DNA of 64,000 nucleotides. Origin: Gemmatimonadota bacterium (GTDB lineage: Bacteria; Gemmatimonadota; Gemmatimonadetes; Longimicrobiales; Gaopeijiaceae). Both the position numbers and the translations under genes were made by a program. This document shows, piece after piece, positions 27,065 to 36,302 of the stretch. Position 1 is the stretch's first letter. Each line of letters opens with the position of its first letter. The stretch is from positions 1 through 64,000 of the forward strand of contig JAURER010000005.1 of assembly GCA_030827315.1 (NCBI GenBank), given 5' to 3'. The notes under the pieces are model-generated. The model was not told the DNA's origin and did not search any database. It saw only the letters and a program-made list of their open reading frames with translations.

Positions 27065-28603
27065 ATGACCCCCCGCACCCTGCCCGTCGTACGTGCCACG
27101 GCTTCCGTGGGCCCTGCCCCACTCCGCGCCGCGGACGAGCCCGGCTCCGCCGTCGGTCCCCTGCCCGTGGCCGCTGGCCCCGGACGCCACGAGCTCGACG
27201 ACCGGCCCCACGACGAGTGTGGGGTGGTCGGCATCTCGGGCATGGAAAACGCCGCGCAGCAGGCCTTCCTCGCCATGTACGCGCTCCAGCATCGCGGACA
27301 GGAGGCCGGCGGCATCGTGGCCTTCGACGGCTCCGAAGGTCGGGTTCATCGCGGCACCGGCCTCGTTTCCGAGATCTTCGGGCCGGACACGATCGCCGGG
27401 CTCAAGGGCCATACCGCCGTGGGTCATGTGCGCTACTCGACGGCTGGAGGGGGCAACCTGGCGAACGTACAGCCCATCACGGCCCGGTACGCGCGGGGTG
27501 ACCTCGCCCTGGCACACAACGGCAACCTGACGAACCAGCTGGACCTGCGGCACCGCCTCGTCGAGGACGGCGCGATCTTCCGCTCCACGTCGGACTCCGA
27601 AACGCTGGTTCACCTCATCGCGAAGTCGCGAGAACCGACCGTGGACGCCCAGGTCCTCGACGCGCTCGCCCACCTGGAGGGCGCGTTCTCGCTTGTGCTC
27701 GCCGTCGATGAGACGCTCTACGCCGCACGCGACTCCCGCGGCTTCCGTCCACTCGTCCTCGGACGCAAGGGAAGCGGGCACGTCATCGTGTCGGAGACGT
27801 GCGCCCTCGACATCCTGGGGGCGGAGTACGTGAGGGACATCGAGCCGGGCGAGGTGATCCGCGTGCGCGGTGCGCGTGTGGACCATCTCGGCTCGCTGCC
27901 ACCCGTCGACCGTCCCTCGCCGTGCATCTTCGAGCTCGTGTACTTCGCCCGCCCCGATTCCCGCCTGTGGGGCGTGAGCGTCGACCGGGCCCGGCGCGCC
28001 TTCGGCCGCCGTCTCGCCCGCGAGCACGCGGTGGAAGCCGACGCCGTCATGGCCGTGCCCGACAGCGCGAACTCCGCCGCGCTGGGCTACTCCGAGGAGA
28101 GCGGGATCCCGTTCGAGCTCGGCCTGCTGCGCAATCACTACGTCGGCCGCACTTTCATCAAGCCCGATCAGAAGGACCGCGACTTCGGCGCACGCATGAA
28201 GTACAACCCCGTCCGCGAGGTGCTCGACGGAAAGCGCATCGTGGTGGTCGACGACTCCCTGGTCCGCGGAACGACGAGTCGTTCTCTCGTGCGCATGCTG
28301 CGCCAGGCGGGCGCTAGGGAGGTTCACCTCCGCATCGGGAGTCCTCCGGTTCGCTTCCCCTGCTTCTACGGCATCGACATGCCCACGAAGGGCGAGCTGA
28401 TCGGTTCCCGCATGGAGATCCCGCAGATCGCGGAAACGCTGGGAGTCGACTCGCTCGGCTACCTGTCGCTGGAGGGGATGGTCGACGCGGTGGCCGAGGC
28501 GGGGCCGTACTGCACGGCGTGCTTCTCGGGTGACTACCCCGCGCCGCTGGTCGACGTCGAGCGGGGATTCTTGTCGGCGGAGGGACCGTCAACGGGGCGA
28601 TGA
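27065..28603 (+). CDS. purF: Amidophosphoribosyltransferase, Fe-S type
   Basis: First committed step of purine synthesis (PRPP plus glutamine to phosphoribosylamine). The nucleophile is Cys52 in ECGVVGI, exposed after propeptide removal. The PRPP site is VVVDDSLVRGTTSR. Four cysteines match the Bacillus-type 4Fe-4S ligands: SETCALD, RFPCFYG and the pair in YCTACFSGDYP. The predicted propeptide of 51 residues is long. An internal GTG at 27167 would shorten it to about 17 residues, but the ATG four bases after the purL stop suits reinitiation. It is followed by a bridging mini-ORF to add. Confidence 0.96.
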   Translation: MTPRTLPVVRATASVGPAPLRAADEPGSAVGPLPVAAGPGRHELDDRPHDECGVVGISGMENAAQQAFLAMYALQHRGQEAGGIVAFDGSEGRVHRGTGLVSEIFGPDTIAGLKGHTAVGHVRYSTAGGGNLANVQPITARYARGDLALAHNGNLTNQLDLRHRLVEDGAIFRSTSDSETLVHLIAKSREPTVDAQVLDALAHLEGAFSLVLAVDETLYAARDSRGFRPLVLGRKGSGHVIVSETCALDILGAEYVRDIEPGEVIRVRGARVDHLGSLPPVDRPSPCIFELVYFARPDSRLWGVSVDRARRAFGRRLAREHAVEADAVMAVPDSANSAALGYSEESGIPFELGLLRNHYVGRTFIKPDQKDRDFGARMKYNPVREVLDGKRIVVVDDSLVRGTTSRSLVRMLRQAGAREVHLRIGSPPVRFPCFYGIDMPTKGELIGSRMEIPQIAETLGVDSLGYLSLEGMVDAVAEAGPYCTACFSGDYPAPLVDVERGFLSAEGPSTGR

Positions 28604-28665
28604 GCCCGGTCGCTCCGGAAGCCGCGACGCTCCCGCCCCGAACCCTGCCCGACTCCGGAAGATGA
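28600..28665 (+). other. Candidate bridging mini-ORF between purF and add
   Basis: A 21-codon frame (MSPVAPEAATLPPRTLPDSG plus R). Its ATG overlaps the purF stop (ATGA at 28600), and its TGA overlaps the add ATG (ATGA at 28662). add has only a GGAAG touching its start codon, too close for a standard ribosome-binding site. It is interpreted as a possible translational relay rather than a functional peptide. Confidence 0.4.
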
Positions 28666-29708
28666 TCCCGTCCGACGAACTGCTGCACCAGCTCCCGAAG
28701 GCCGAGCTGCACATGCACCTCGACGGTTCGCTCCGTCCGGCGACGATGCTCGACCTCGCCTGGGACCGGGACGTGGACATGCCTGCCAGTACGGCCGAGG
28801 CGCTCGGCCGGTACATGCTGGTCTCGGACGCGGCGAGCCTCGAAGAATACCTCGAGCGCTTCGAGGTTACGCTGTCGGTCATGCAGGACGTCGAGGCCGT
28901 GGAGCGGATCGCCTACGAGTGCGTGATCGACCATGCGTCGGAGAACGTCCGCTACGTGGAGCTGCGCTTCTGCCCGCAGCTCAACACCCTCATGGGCGCG
29001 CGCACGGACGACGTGCTGGCCGCCGCGCTGGCCGGAATGCGAAGGGCCGAGGCGGACGTGGGGAACGCGGGTCGCCGCACCATCCGTGCGAATCTCATCG
29101 TCTGCGCACTGCGCTCGCACGACCCCGGGCTGACGCTCGAGACCGCCGAACTGGCGATCGCGTTCCGGGACCGGGGGGTGTGCGGCTTCGACATCGCCGG
29201 CGCAGAGGCCGGCAACCCGGTCTCGGACCACGCCGCCGCCTTCGACCTCGCCGCGCAAGCGGGCCTCTCCATCACGATCCACGCCGGCGAGGGATTCGGT
29301 GCGGCATCGATTCGCCAGGCCCTCGAGATCGGCCATGCGAGGCGGATCGGACATGGGACCCGGCTCTTCGAGGACCGCGCCCTCGTGGAAGAGGTGCGCC
29401 AGCGCGGGGTCGCGCTGGAGGTGTGCCTCACCTCGAATCTCCAGACCCGGGTGGTCACGTCCTACGCGTCGCATCCGGCACAACGGTATCTCCGGGCGGG
29501 AATCCCGGTCAGCCTCGGCACGGACAACCGGCTCATGTCCGGCGTCACGCTGACCGACGAATACATTCACGCCCGGGATGGCCTGTGCCTCTCGTGGAGC
29601 GAGCTCCGGGCCGTGTCACGAGCGGGATTCGAACACGCGTTCGTCGCCGACCACGAGCGTGTCGCCCTGCTCGCGGCGTTCGACGCCGAGGTGTCCGCCC
29701 TCGGTTGA
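28662..29708 (+). CDS. add: Adenosine deaminase family protein
   Basis: Zinc amidohydrolase converting adenosine to inosine, by family assignment. The 348-residue protein has the metal motif ELHMHLDGSLR near the N-terminus, the catalytic glutamate in HAGEGFG, the histidine in RIGHGTRL and the metal aspartate in SLGTDNRLMSG. Some family members act on adenine or aminodeoxyfutalosine, so the exact substrate is not certain. ATG 28662 is chosen because the protein starts with the typical PKAELHMHLDG context soon after. It is the last gene of the plus-strand run and converges with fbp five bases away. Confidence 0.9.
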   Translation: MIPSDELLHQLPKAELHMHLDGSLRPATMLDLAWDRDVDMPASTAEALGRYMLVSDAASLEEYLERFEVTLSVMQDVEAVERIAYECVIDHASENVRYVELRFCPQLNTLMGARTDDVLAAALAGMRRAEADVGNAGRRTIRANLIVCALRSHDPGLTLETAELAIAFRDRGVCGFDIAGAEAGNPVSDHAAAFDLAAQAGLSITIHAGEGFGAASIRQALEIGHARRIGHGTRLFEDRALVEEVRQRGVALEVCLTSNLQTRVVTSYASHPAQRYLRAGIPVSLGTDNRLMSGVTLTDEYIHARDGLCLSWSELRAVSRAGFEHAFVADHERVALLAAFDAEVSALG

Positions 29709-29713
29709 GCGGC

Positions 29714-30709
29714 TCAGCCGCCCCCTTCCGCCAGCATCGCCTCCGCCAGATCCACGAACGCCCTGGATCCCATGTAGATGGGCGTGCGCTGGTGCAGTTC
29801 GACAGGCTCGACGTCGAGGAGATCCATCGAGCCGGTACTCGCCCGCCCGCCCGCCTGCTCGACGACCATGGCCAGCGGCGCGGCCTCGTACAGGAGCCGG
29901 AGTTTGCCGCTCGGGTTCTTGTCGTCGGACGGATACATGAAGAGCCCGCCCTGGAGGAGGATTCGGTGGATGTCCGCCACAAAGGATCCGATGTAGCGCG
30001 AGCCGAAGCCGCCCTCGTTCTTGAGATGCGACACGAGCCGCTGCTGACCGGTCGTCCATCGCCGGTAGTACGCCTCGTTGACCGAGTACACCTTCGCGGG
30101 GGGCTCGGGCATCCGCATGTTCGGGTGACTGAGCAGGAACTCGCCGATCGACGGGTCCAGCGTGAAGCCGTGCACGCCGGCCCCGGAGGTGAAGACCAGC
30201 ATGGTCGACGAGCCGTACAGGACGTAGCCTGCCGCCACCTGGCGGGACCCCGGCTGCAGGCAGTCCTCGAGCGCGCCTCGCTCGCCGTCCGAGATCTTCC
30301 TGTGGATGCTGAAGATCGTTCCGATGGACACGTTTACGTCGATGTTCGACGAGCCGTCGAGCGGGTCGAAGATGACCACGTAATCGCCGGCCGGGAACTT
30401 GTCCGGAATGGGGATGAAGCCTGCATTCTCCTCCGACGCCATGCACGCGACCAGACCGGTGTGGTCGAGCGCCCGGTAGATCACGTCGTTCGCGAACTGG
30501 TCGAGCTTCTGCACCGTCTCGCCGTGCACGTTCTCGTCGCCCGCAGCCCCGAGAATGTCCACCAGCCCCGCCTTGTTCACCTCGCGTCCGATCAGCTTGG
30601 CCGCCAGGGCGATGTCGTGCAGGAGACTGGTGAAGTTGCCGGTGGCTTCGGGATGCCTGCGCTCCTCGTCGATGAGGAATCGTGAGATCGTGACGACGTG
30701 GCTGTTCAT
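29714..30709 (-). CDS. fbp: Fructose-1,6-bisphosphatase class I
   Basis: Gluconeogenic and pentose-phosphate-linked enzyme hydrolysing fructose 1,6-bisphosphate. The 331-residue protein has the metal/active-site motif IFDPLDGSSNIDVNVSIGTIFS, an upstream GDENVHGE segment and a C-terminal GGRASTG. ATG 30709 follows comEC by an 85-base gap bridged by a mini-ORF. A GAGG lies only two bases from the ATG. A minus-strand TTACCTT at about 30776-30782 might alternatively give fbp its own promoter. Confidence 0.96.
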   Translation of the reverse strand: MNSHVVTISRFLIDEERRHPEATGNFTSLLHDIALAAKLIGREVNKAGLVDILGAAGDENVHGETVQKLDQFANDVIYRALDHTGLVACMASEENAGFIPIPDKFPAGDYVVIFDPLDGSSNIDVNVSIGTIFSIHRKISDGERGALEDCLQPGSRQVAAGYVLYGSSTMLVFTSGAGVHGFTLDPSIGEFLLSHPNMRMPEPPAKVYSVNEAYYRRWTTGQQRLVSHLKNEGGFGSRYIGSFVADIHRILLQGGLFMYPSDDKNPSGKLRLLYEAAPLAMVVEQAGGRASTGSMDLLDVEPVELHQRTPIYMGSRAFVDLAEAMLAEGGG

Positions 30710-30798
30710 AGCCTCGGGAAGGTTGGCGTCGGCGCGCCCCGGCGGGCTCCGACGGTGGGAGTCGATTCGCCCTCAAAGGTAATGTGCACGGGCCTCAC
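30706..30798 (-). other. Candidate bridging mini-ORF between comEC and fbp
   Basis: A 30-codon frame starting with GTG overlapping the comEC stop (GTGA) and ending with TGA overlapping the fbp ATG (ATGA). The peptide begins VRPVHITFEGESTP and is Pro/Thr/Arg-rich, with no recognisable domain. It matches the geometry of the purQ/purL, purF/add and recG/asnS cases. Confidence 0.4.
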
Positions 30799-33074
30799 CG
30801 CCCCACTCGTTCCCCCCGAACAGTGAAGCGCCCGTTCCGGCGCACCACCACGCGAATCGTACCCTCCCGGTCGGTCCGCCTGACCTCCGCGCCGGCCAGG
30901 CCCAGGCGACGGACGATCTCCGGTGCGGGGTGCCCGTAGCGGTTCGATCGCCCCACGGAGATCAGTGCCACCTCCGGGCGTGCAGCGGCGAGGAACGACG
31001 AGTCGGTCGACGTTGTGCTCCCGTGGTGGCCCACCTTGAGCAGGTCGAGGTCCCCGACGTGTCCCGCGATGGCCCGCTCGACGTCCACGTACGCATCGCC
31101 CGTGAAGAGCGCCTCGAATCCACGCCACGACAGCCCCATCACGACCGAGGCGGCGTTCCCTTCCCCCACCTCGGTCGGGAGGGTGTCCGGCGACAGCACG
31201 CGGAAGCGCACACCGTCTGCCTCCCAGACGTCGCCGGCACGGGCTCTCCCCCAGGGCACGCCCTCACCGCGTGCGCGATCGAGAAGGTCCGCGTACGCCT
31301 CCTTGGGAGCGGGCAGAAGCGGGTCCACGATCCTCCGGACCGCGAACGACTCGAGCAGGGCCGAAGCCCCGCCTATGTGGTCGAGATCCGGGTGGGTGAG
31401 GACGAGCAGGTCGAGCGCGCCCACGCCACGATTCCGAAGCGTCCGTACGACCGGATGCCCGCGCGGGTCGTCGCGGGGCGGCGGCCCCGCGTCGACCATC
31501 ATCCACCGTCCCCGGGGCGTCCGGATCGCGATCGCGTCGCCCTGCCCCACGTCGATCATGAGGATCTCGAGCCGCCCCCGGCCGGTCACGGACCCGACCA
31601 TGGGCCACGCCACGACCGCGGCCCCCGCGTACAGCAGCGTCAGGCGGCGACGCACCCCCCCACCCACGCCCGGTACCCGCGCGGCGCGGATCGCGACGGC
31701 GCACCCCGTCACCACCGCCACGACCGTTCCCCGTCCGACCCAGACACTCGCGACCGGGAGAGCCGCGGCGATGCGCACGAGCGTCAGGAGCGCCGCGAGG
31801 AGGGCGTCGACGCCCCCGGCGAGGAAGGCGGCCAGCGCGGGGGATACGGCATCGAGGGCGAGGACCGCGAGCGCGCCGGGCAGGGCGAGCGCAACCAGAG
31901 GGGTGGCCGCAAGCGTCACAGGAATGCCCACCAGCGACACCTGCCCGAAGTGCCACGCCACGAGCGGGAGGGTTGCGAGCGTGGCGGCGACGCCGGCCGC
32001 CACGGCGTCGACGGCGTCCCGGGGTGGCCGGTGTCCGGTGAGGCGTCGCGCCGCGTGGTCGATTCGCTGCCCGATCGGGCCCGCCCATGCCACCAGGGCG
32101 CCCGCCCCGGCGAAGGAGAGCTGGAAGCCGGCCGAAGCCATCCTGCCGGGATCGGCCACCAGCAGGAGCACCGCAGCGCCCGCGAGCGGACCCCATCGAC
32201 TTGGCGGATACCCGCGCACGCGAGACGCGGCCGCCAGGGTGAGAATGAGCGCGGCGCGGCACGCCGCGTCCGGAAAGCCGATGAATCCCACGTACCCCCA
32301 TGCACCCGCGGCGCAGAGCGCCGACGCGCGAGCACGCTCGAGGCGGGCAGCGCGCAGGACCCTGAAGAGCAGCGCAGCGATGACCCCGACGTGGAAGCCC
32401 GAGATGGCGAGCAGATGCGCGATCCCCGACACAGCGAACATGTCCCGGAGCCCGGGATCGAGCCCCTCACGGCGGGCCAGCACCAGTGCCGCGACGAGCG
32501 GACCCCGTGCGCCAAAGAGGGCGTCGACGCGACCGGCGAGCCGATCTCGCCGCGCGACACCGGCCCACCGGACCGCCTCGATCGGCCCGGATCGCGCCAA
32601 GGTCGGCGGTACCGCCGCTCCGACGACGATCGTGTCGGCGCGCAGCCACGCCCGCTGTCGTCCGGTCCTCCACTCGCCACGGACCTGGACCGGCGTCCCG
32701 GCTGATACTCCGTGCCCGGCTTCCGGACCCGGCAGCACGACGGTGACCGGACCGCACCCGTCGTCGCGTTCCATCGGGGCGGAGCCTCGGCTGGGCGAGG
32801 CGAGAAAACGACCCGTCACCACTGCGGCCGCACCGCCGGCCTCGCGCCCGCATCCGGGGGGAGCCGTCCCGGAACCGGATCCCGCGTACACCCCGGCGAG
32901 GGCCGCCACGGCGAGCGCCACCGGGGTTCCGGGACGCCGCCATGCGAGAACGGGCGCCGCGATGGCGAGAGGGAGAAGGGGTAGCGCGCTCAGCCATGGC
33001 GCGGCCTGAAGCCCAGCGGCGACGCCCGCACCGTAGGTGAGCGCCAGCCGTACCACCGGGGCGGCCGCGCTCAA
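30795..33074 (-). CDS. comEC: ComEC/Rec2-type DNA uptake channel
   Basis: Inner-membrane protein for passage of single-stranded DNA in natural transformation. The protein is about 759 residues. A short hydrophobic N-terminus is followed by an OB-like DUF4131-type region. The competence domain has many helices (about 200-500, containing ISGFHVGVIAALLFRVL). The C-terminal metallo-beta-lactamase-like domain has MIDVGQGDA, THPDLDHIGG and VGHHGSTTSTD. The start is uncertain: TTG 33074 or GTG 33056, both shortly after the lapA stop. No other competence gene is visible. Confidence 0.9.
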   Translation of the reverse strand: MSAAAPVVRLALTYGAGVAAGLQAAPWLSALPLLPLAIAAPVLAWRRPGTPVALAVAALAGVYAGSGSGTAPPGCGREAGGAAAVVTGRFLASPSRGSAPMERDDGCGPVTVVLPGPEAGHGVSAGTPVQVRGEWRTGRQRAWLRADTIVVGAAVPPTLARSGPIEAVRWAGVARRDRLAGRVDALFGARGPLVAALVLARREGLDPGLRDMFAVSGIAHLLAISGFHVGVIAALLFRVLRAARLERARASALCAAGAWGYVGFIGFPDAACRAALILTLAAASRVRGYPPSRWGPLAGAAVLLLVADPGRMASAGFQLSFAGAGALVAWAGPIGQRIDHAARRLTGHRPPRDAVDAVAAGVAATLATLPLVAWHFGQVSLVGIPVTLAATPLVALALPGALAVLALDAVSPALAAFLAGGVDALLAALLTLVRIAAALPVASVWVGRGTVVAVVTGCAVAIRAARVPGVGGGVRRRLTLLYAGAAVVAWPMVGSVTGRGRLEILMIDVGQGDAIAIRTPRGRWMMVDAGPPPRDDPRGHPVVRTLRNRGVGALDLLVLTHPDLDHIGGASALLESFAVRRIVDPLLPAPKEAYADLLDRARGEGVPWGRARAGDVWEADGVRFRVLSPDTLPTEVGEGNAASVVMGLSWRGFEALFTGDAYVDVERAIAGHVGDLDLLKVGHHGSTTSTDSSFLAAARPEVALISVGRSNRYGHPAPEIVRRLGLAGAEVRRTDREGTIRVVVRRNGRFTVRGERVGR

Positions 33075-33102
33075 CGAGCCCGGGCCGCCTCCGTCCGATC
33101 TG

Positions 33103-33411
33103 TCAGTGCTCCTCCTCCGTGAAGAGATCCTGCTGGCTCTGATCGATGACGCGCTCTCGCTCCGCGCGATCCTCCTCGGCCAGGCGGGCACGAAGCACCT
33201 TGCGGACCTTGAGGTCCGAACGGATGCCGGCGATCAGCATCACGACCATACCCACGACGACGCTACCGAAGACCACGACGGTAAGCGGGACTCCCTGGAG
33301 CGTCACGATCCCCGTCCGAAGCGTGACCCGCTGTCCGGAGTTCAGGTACGCGAACCGGAGGCAAAGCGCGAGCAGCGCCAGAGTCCCCGCGCCTCCCAGG
33401 AGCCGACTCAC
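33103..33411 (-). CDS. LapA-domain small membrane protein
   Basis: 102-residue protein with two membrane helices (about 5-22 and 43-62) and a charged, coiled-coil-like tail (about 65-102, rich in E, R and Q). The segment between helices, FAYLNSGQRVTLRTGIVTLQGVPLTVVVFGSV, fits the LapA (YciS-like) domain, in which an N-T/R pattern precedes the second helix. In E. coli LapA acts with LapB in lipopolysaccharide control, and no lapB is seen here. The start is GTG, overlapping the miaB stop as GTGA. Confidence 0.75.
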   Translation of the reverse strand: MSRLLGGAGTLALLALCLRFAYLNSGQRVTLRTGIVTLQGVPLTVVVFGSVVVGMVVMLIAGIRSDLKVRKVLRARLAEEDRAERERVIDQSQQDLFTEEEH

Positions 33412-34829
33412 ACCGGCGCGGGCTCCCCGATCTCGACCTCGACTTCGGTCCCGGCGAAGGTCGCACCGGTGGTGCGGTCCAGACGGGTGCGCGTGTACGC
33501 CCCAATGCGCCCGGGATCGCCGTCGAACACCACGACCTTGTTGCGCCGCGTGCGCCCGCGGACCTGTCCCTCGTCGCGCCCGGTGCCCTCGACGAGCACT
33601 TCCTCCACGCGCCCCACCTCACCCTCGTTGATCTCGGACTGGATGCCACGTGCGACGTCGATGAGCTCTGCCAGACGGGCCTGGGCCTCGTCGGCGTCGA
33701 CGAAGTCCTCGGGCGGAAGCCGGGTCGCCGGCGTCCCTTCCCGAGCGGAGTACTTGTAGGTGTAGGCCTCGTGGAAGCGGGCCGTGCGCATGAAATCCAG
33801 AGTGTCGCGAAACTCCTCGTCGGTCTCGCCCGGGAAGGCCACGATGATGTCCGTGGAGAGCGCGATATCCGGCATGGCGGAGCGAACCAGGTCGATCTTG
33901 CCGAGCAGGCTGTCCACCGTGTAGCGTCGCAGCATCCGCCGCAGCGTCCGGTCGTTCCCGGCCTGGGCCGGGAGGTGGAGGTGCTCGCACACCGCCGGCT
34001 CCTCCGCCATGACCTCGACAAGCGCTTCGGTGACGTCGTTGGGATGCGGTGACGTGTAGCGGACGCGGCGGATTCCGTCGACGCGCGCGACCTGCCGAAG
34101 GAGTGACGGAAACGTCACGTCCTCCCACACGTACGAGTTGACGGTCTGGCCCAGGAGCGTCACCTCGGTGACGCCCCGTTCCGCGAGTCCCCTCACTTCG
34201 GCGAGGATCTCGGCCGCGCCACGATTCTTCTCGCCGCCGCGAACGTACGGGACGATGCAGTACGTGCACCGATGGTCGCAGCCGCGCTGGATGGGAACCC
34301 AGGCGCTCGGGCCCGCGGCACGGCGCTGCTCGAGTCCCTGGTAGTTCTCGTCCATGTCGAGCTGCAGCACCGCCAGCTGCGGCCCGCGCCCGCGCGGGCG
34401 CTCGACGATCCCGATCCCCTGGTGCGCCGCGAGTCCCGATGCGCCCTCCCCTCGCCCCCGCTCCAGCCGGGCGAGCGTCTCGGGGAGGCCGCGGTACCCG
34501 TCGGGGCCCATCACCAGGTCCACGTAGGGCGCCCCCTCGAGAAGCGTCTCCCCCATGCGCTGGGCCATGCACCCAGTGACCCCGATCACGAGATCGGGGC
34601 GGTCACGCTTGAGCCCGTTGAGCTGCGACACCCTGCCGAGCACCCGTTTCTCCGCGTGCTCGCGGATCGCGCAGGTGTTCACGAGCACGACGTCCGCCTC
34701 TTCGGGCGTGCGGACGATCTGGTATCCCCCACCCTCCAGGATACCCTCCATCAGCTCACCGTCGCTGATGTTCATCTGGCAGCCGTACGTCTCGACGTAC
34801 GCCCGCTTCGGACGAGACTCGTGCGTCAT
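33408..34829 (-). CDS. miaB: tRNA-2-methylthio-N6-isopentenyladenosine synthase MiaB
   Basis: Radical SAM methylthiotransferase modifying A37 of tRNAs. The 473-residue protein shows the N-terminal auxiliary-cluster cysteines (ETYGCQMN, NTCAIRE, TGCMAQ). The radical SAM motif CDHRCTYC is at about 184-191, and the C-terminal TRAM domain begins near GRVEEVLVEG. ATG 34829 overlaps the mtaB stop. It lies next to its paralogue mtaB, so the two A37 methylthiotransferases are co-transcribed. Confidence 0.95.
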   Translation of the reverse strand: MTHESRPKRAYVETYGCQMNISDGELMEGILEGGGYQIVRTPEEADVVLVNTCAIREHAEKRVLGRVSQLNGLKRDRPDLVIGVTGCMAQRMGETLLEGAPYVDLVMGPDGYRGLPETLARLERGRGEGASGLAAHQGIGIVERPRGRGPQLAVLQLDMDENYQGLEQRRAAGPSAWVPIQRGCDHRCTYCIVPYVRGGEKNRGAAEILAEVRGLAERGVTEVTLLGQTVNSYVWEDVTFPSLLRQVARVDGIRRVRYTSPHPNDVTEALVEVMAEEPAVCEHLHLPAQAGNDRTLRRMLRRYTVDSLLGKIDLVRSAMPDIALSTDIIVAFPGETDEEFRDTLDFMRTARFHEAYTYKYSAREGTPATRLPPEDFVDADEAQARLAELIDVARGIQSEINEGEVGRVEEVLVEGTGRDEGQVRGRTRRNKVVVFDGDPGRIGAYTRTRLDRTTGATFAGTEVEVEIGEPAPV

Positions 34830-36268
34830 GCTGGAATTCTCGGCAGGTCTTCGGGCGGGTCAATATAAAGATGGTCCGGCTCCCCGAGCAGGGTGCCGTG
34901 CACGAGACGCGCCGCCACGTGTGTGGCGCCCGTCGTCCGGGACCAGCCGTCCGGGCCGGCCGCACGCACGGGCCCCGGGGTACCGACGGAGCGTGACTCC
35001 GGCCGCGGCGCCCGGATGGCGACCCGCAGGTAGTCCTCGGTCAGCCCCGTCCCGCCGTCACCCTCCGCCACGACGGTCGCGCGCTGTCCGCGTCGGACCC
35101 GGCGGTACGCCCGCCCCTTGCCCAGGGCCAGCTCCCGGAGCTCGCGGGCACGTTCACCCGCCACACGCTGCGGGACCGGATCGGGGAGCGTCGTCGCGAC
35201 CGTCCCGTCACGGGGAGAAAAAGGGAAGACGTGGAGATACGTGAATGGCAGCTCGGCCACGAGATCGCGGGTCGCGTCATGGTCCGCGCGGCTCTCCCCA
35301 GGAAAGCCGGTGATTACGTCCGCGCCGAGCCCCAGCGGACTCACCCGCTCCGCGATGTAGAGCGCGCGGCGGCGGTACTGCTCGCGCGTGTGCCAGCGTC
35401 GCATGAGACGCAGCACGGGATCCGCCCCGCTCTGCAGGGGCATGTGCAGGTGCGGGACCAGGCGCCCGTCGGAACGTTCGAGAAGGTCCACCAGAAGGTC
35501 GTCGACCTCGGTCGCCTCGATGCTCCCGAGCCGAAAACGGGCTTCGGGAACGCGATCGAGAAGCTCGGCACACAGCCGGGACAGCGTAGTCGCGTCCTCC
35601 AGATCCCGGCCGTAGTGGCCGATGTGGATCCCCGTCACGACGAGTTCGGCGTGCGTGCGCGCGAGAAGGCGCGCCTCCGCCACCACCTCGCCGACCGCAC
35701 GGGAACGTGAGACGCCCCTCGCCAGCCTGGTGGCGCAGAAGGAGCACTTCCGGTCACAGCCGTCCTGAACCTTGAGCCAGCCGCGTGCGGCGCCGGCCCG
35801 GTGCCGGAGCAGCTCACCGCCGATGGACTCGCTGTCGATGCGATCGAGCGACGTCCTCAGCTCGATCTGGGTCAGCGCCGTGGCCCGGCCCGTGCCCGAC
35901 GACGCACTCGCGAGTGGAAGACCCGTCGGGCGGGCTACCCGCTCTACGCTCCCGGCGACGAGCGACGGATCGTGCCCGGGCACGACGTCGCGCACCCCTG
36001 CCATCGCCCGGTAGTCCGCCTCGCGCAACGCGGCGGAGCATCCGGCCACCACCACCTGGGCTTCGGGGTGTTCGCGTCTCAGCCTCCGGATGAAGCGGCG
36101 CGCGTCCGCGTCCGCCTGATTCGTGACCGTGCACGTGTTGACCACCACGACGTCGGCATCTTCACACCCGGGGGCCCTGACGAACCCCCGCGCTTCCACC
36201 TCCTGCCGCATGCGCTCCGTGTCGTACTGGTTCGCCTTGCAGCCGAAGGTGTGGTAGTGGACGCGCAT
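34826..36268 (-). CDS. mtaB: tRNA t6A37 methylthiotransferase MtaB
   Basis: Radical SAM enzyme converting t6A37 to ms2t6A37 in ANN-decoding tRNAs. The 480-residue protein opens HYHTFGCKANQYD, the MtaB-type N-terminal signature. It has NTCTVTNQADADARRFIRR and VVAGCSAA, then the radical SAM motif CDRKCSFC (about 171-178). A TRAM-like end follows. ATG 36268 has a good GAGG site in the 34-base gap after the outer-membrane protein gene. Confidence 0.93.
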   Translation of the reverse strand: MRVHYHTFGCKANQYDTERMRQEVEARGFVRAPGCEDADVVVVNTCTVTNQADADARRFIRRLRREHPEAQVVVAGCSAALREADYRAMAGVRDVVPGHDPSLVAGSVERVARPTGLPLASASSGTGRATALTQIELRTSLDRIDSESIGGELLRHRAGAARGWLKVQDGCDRKCSFCATRLARGVSRSRAVGEVVAEARLLARTHAELVVTGIHIGHYGRDLEDATTLSRLCAELLDRVPEARFRLGSIEATEVDDLLVDLLERSDGRLVPHLHMPLQSGADPVLRLMRRWHTREQYRRRALYIAERVSPLGLGADVITGFPGESRADHDATRDLVAELPFTYLHVFPFSPRDGTVATTLPDPVPQRVAGERARELRELALGKGRAYRRVRRGQRATVVAEGDGGTGLTEDYLRVAIRAPRPESRSVGTPGPVRAAGPDGWSRTTGATHVAARLVHGTLLGEPDHLYIDPPEDLPRIPA

Positions 36269-36302
36269 GCGGACCTCGCCGGCCAGCCGCGACGGGATCC
36301 GG

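Noticed and set aside
33072-33106. Possible CTG-initiated relay between lapA and comEC
   Set aside because: A short frame would start at a CTG overlapping the lapA stop and end on the comEC TTG. CTG starts are rare and the comEC start itself is uncertain.
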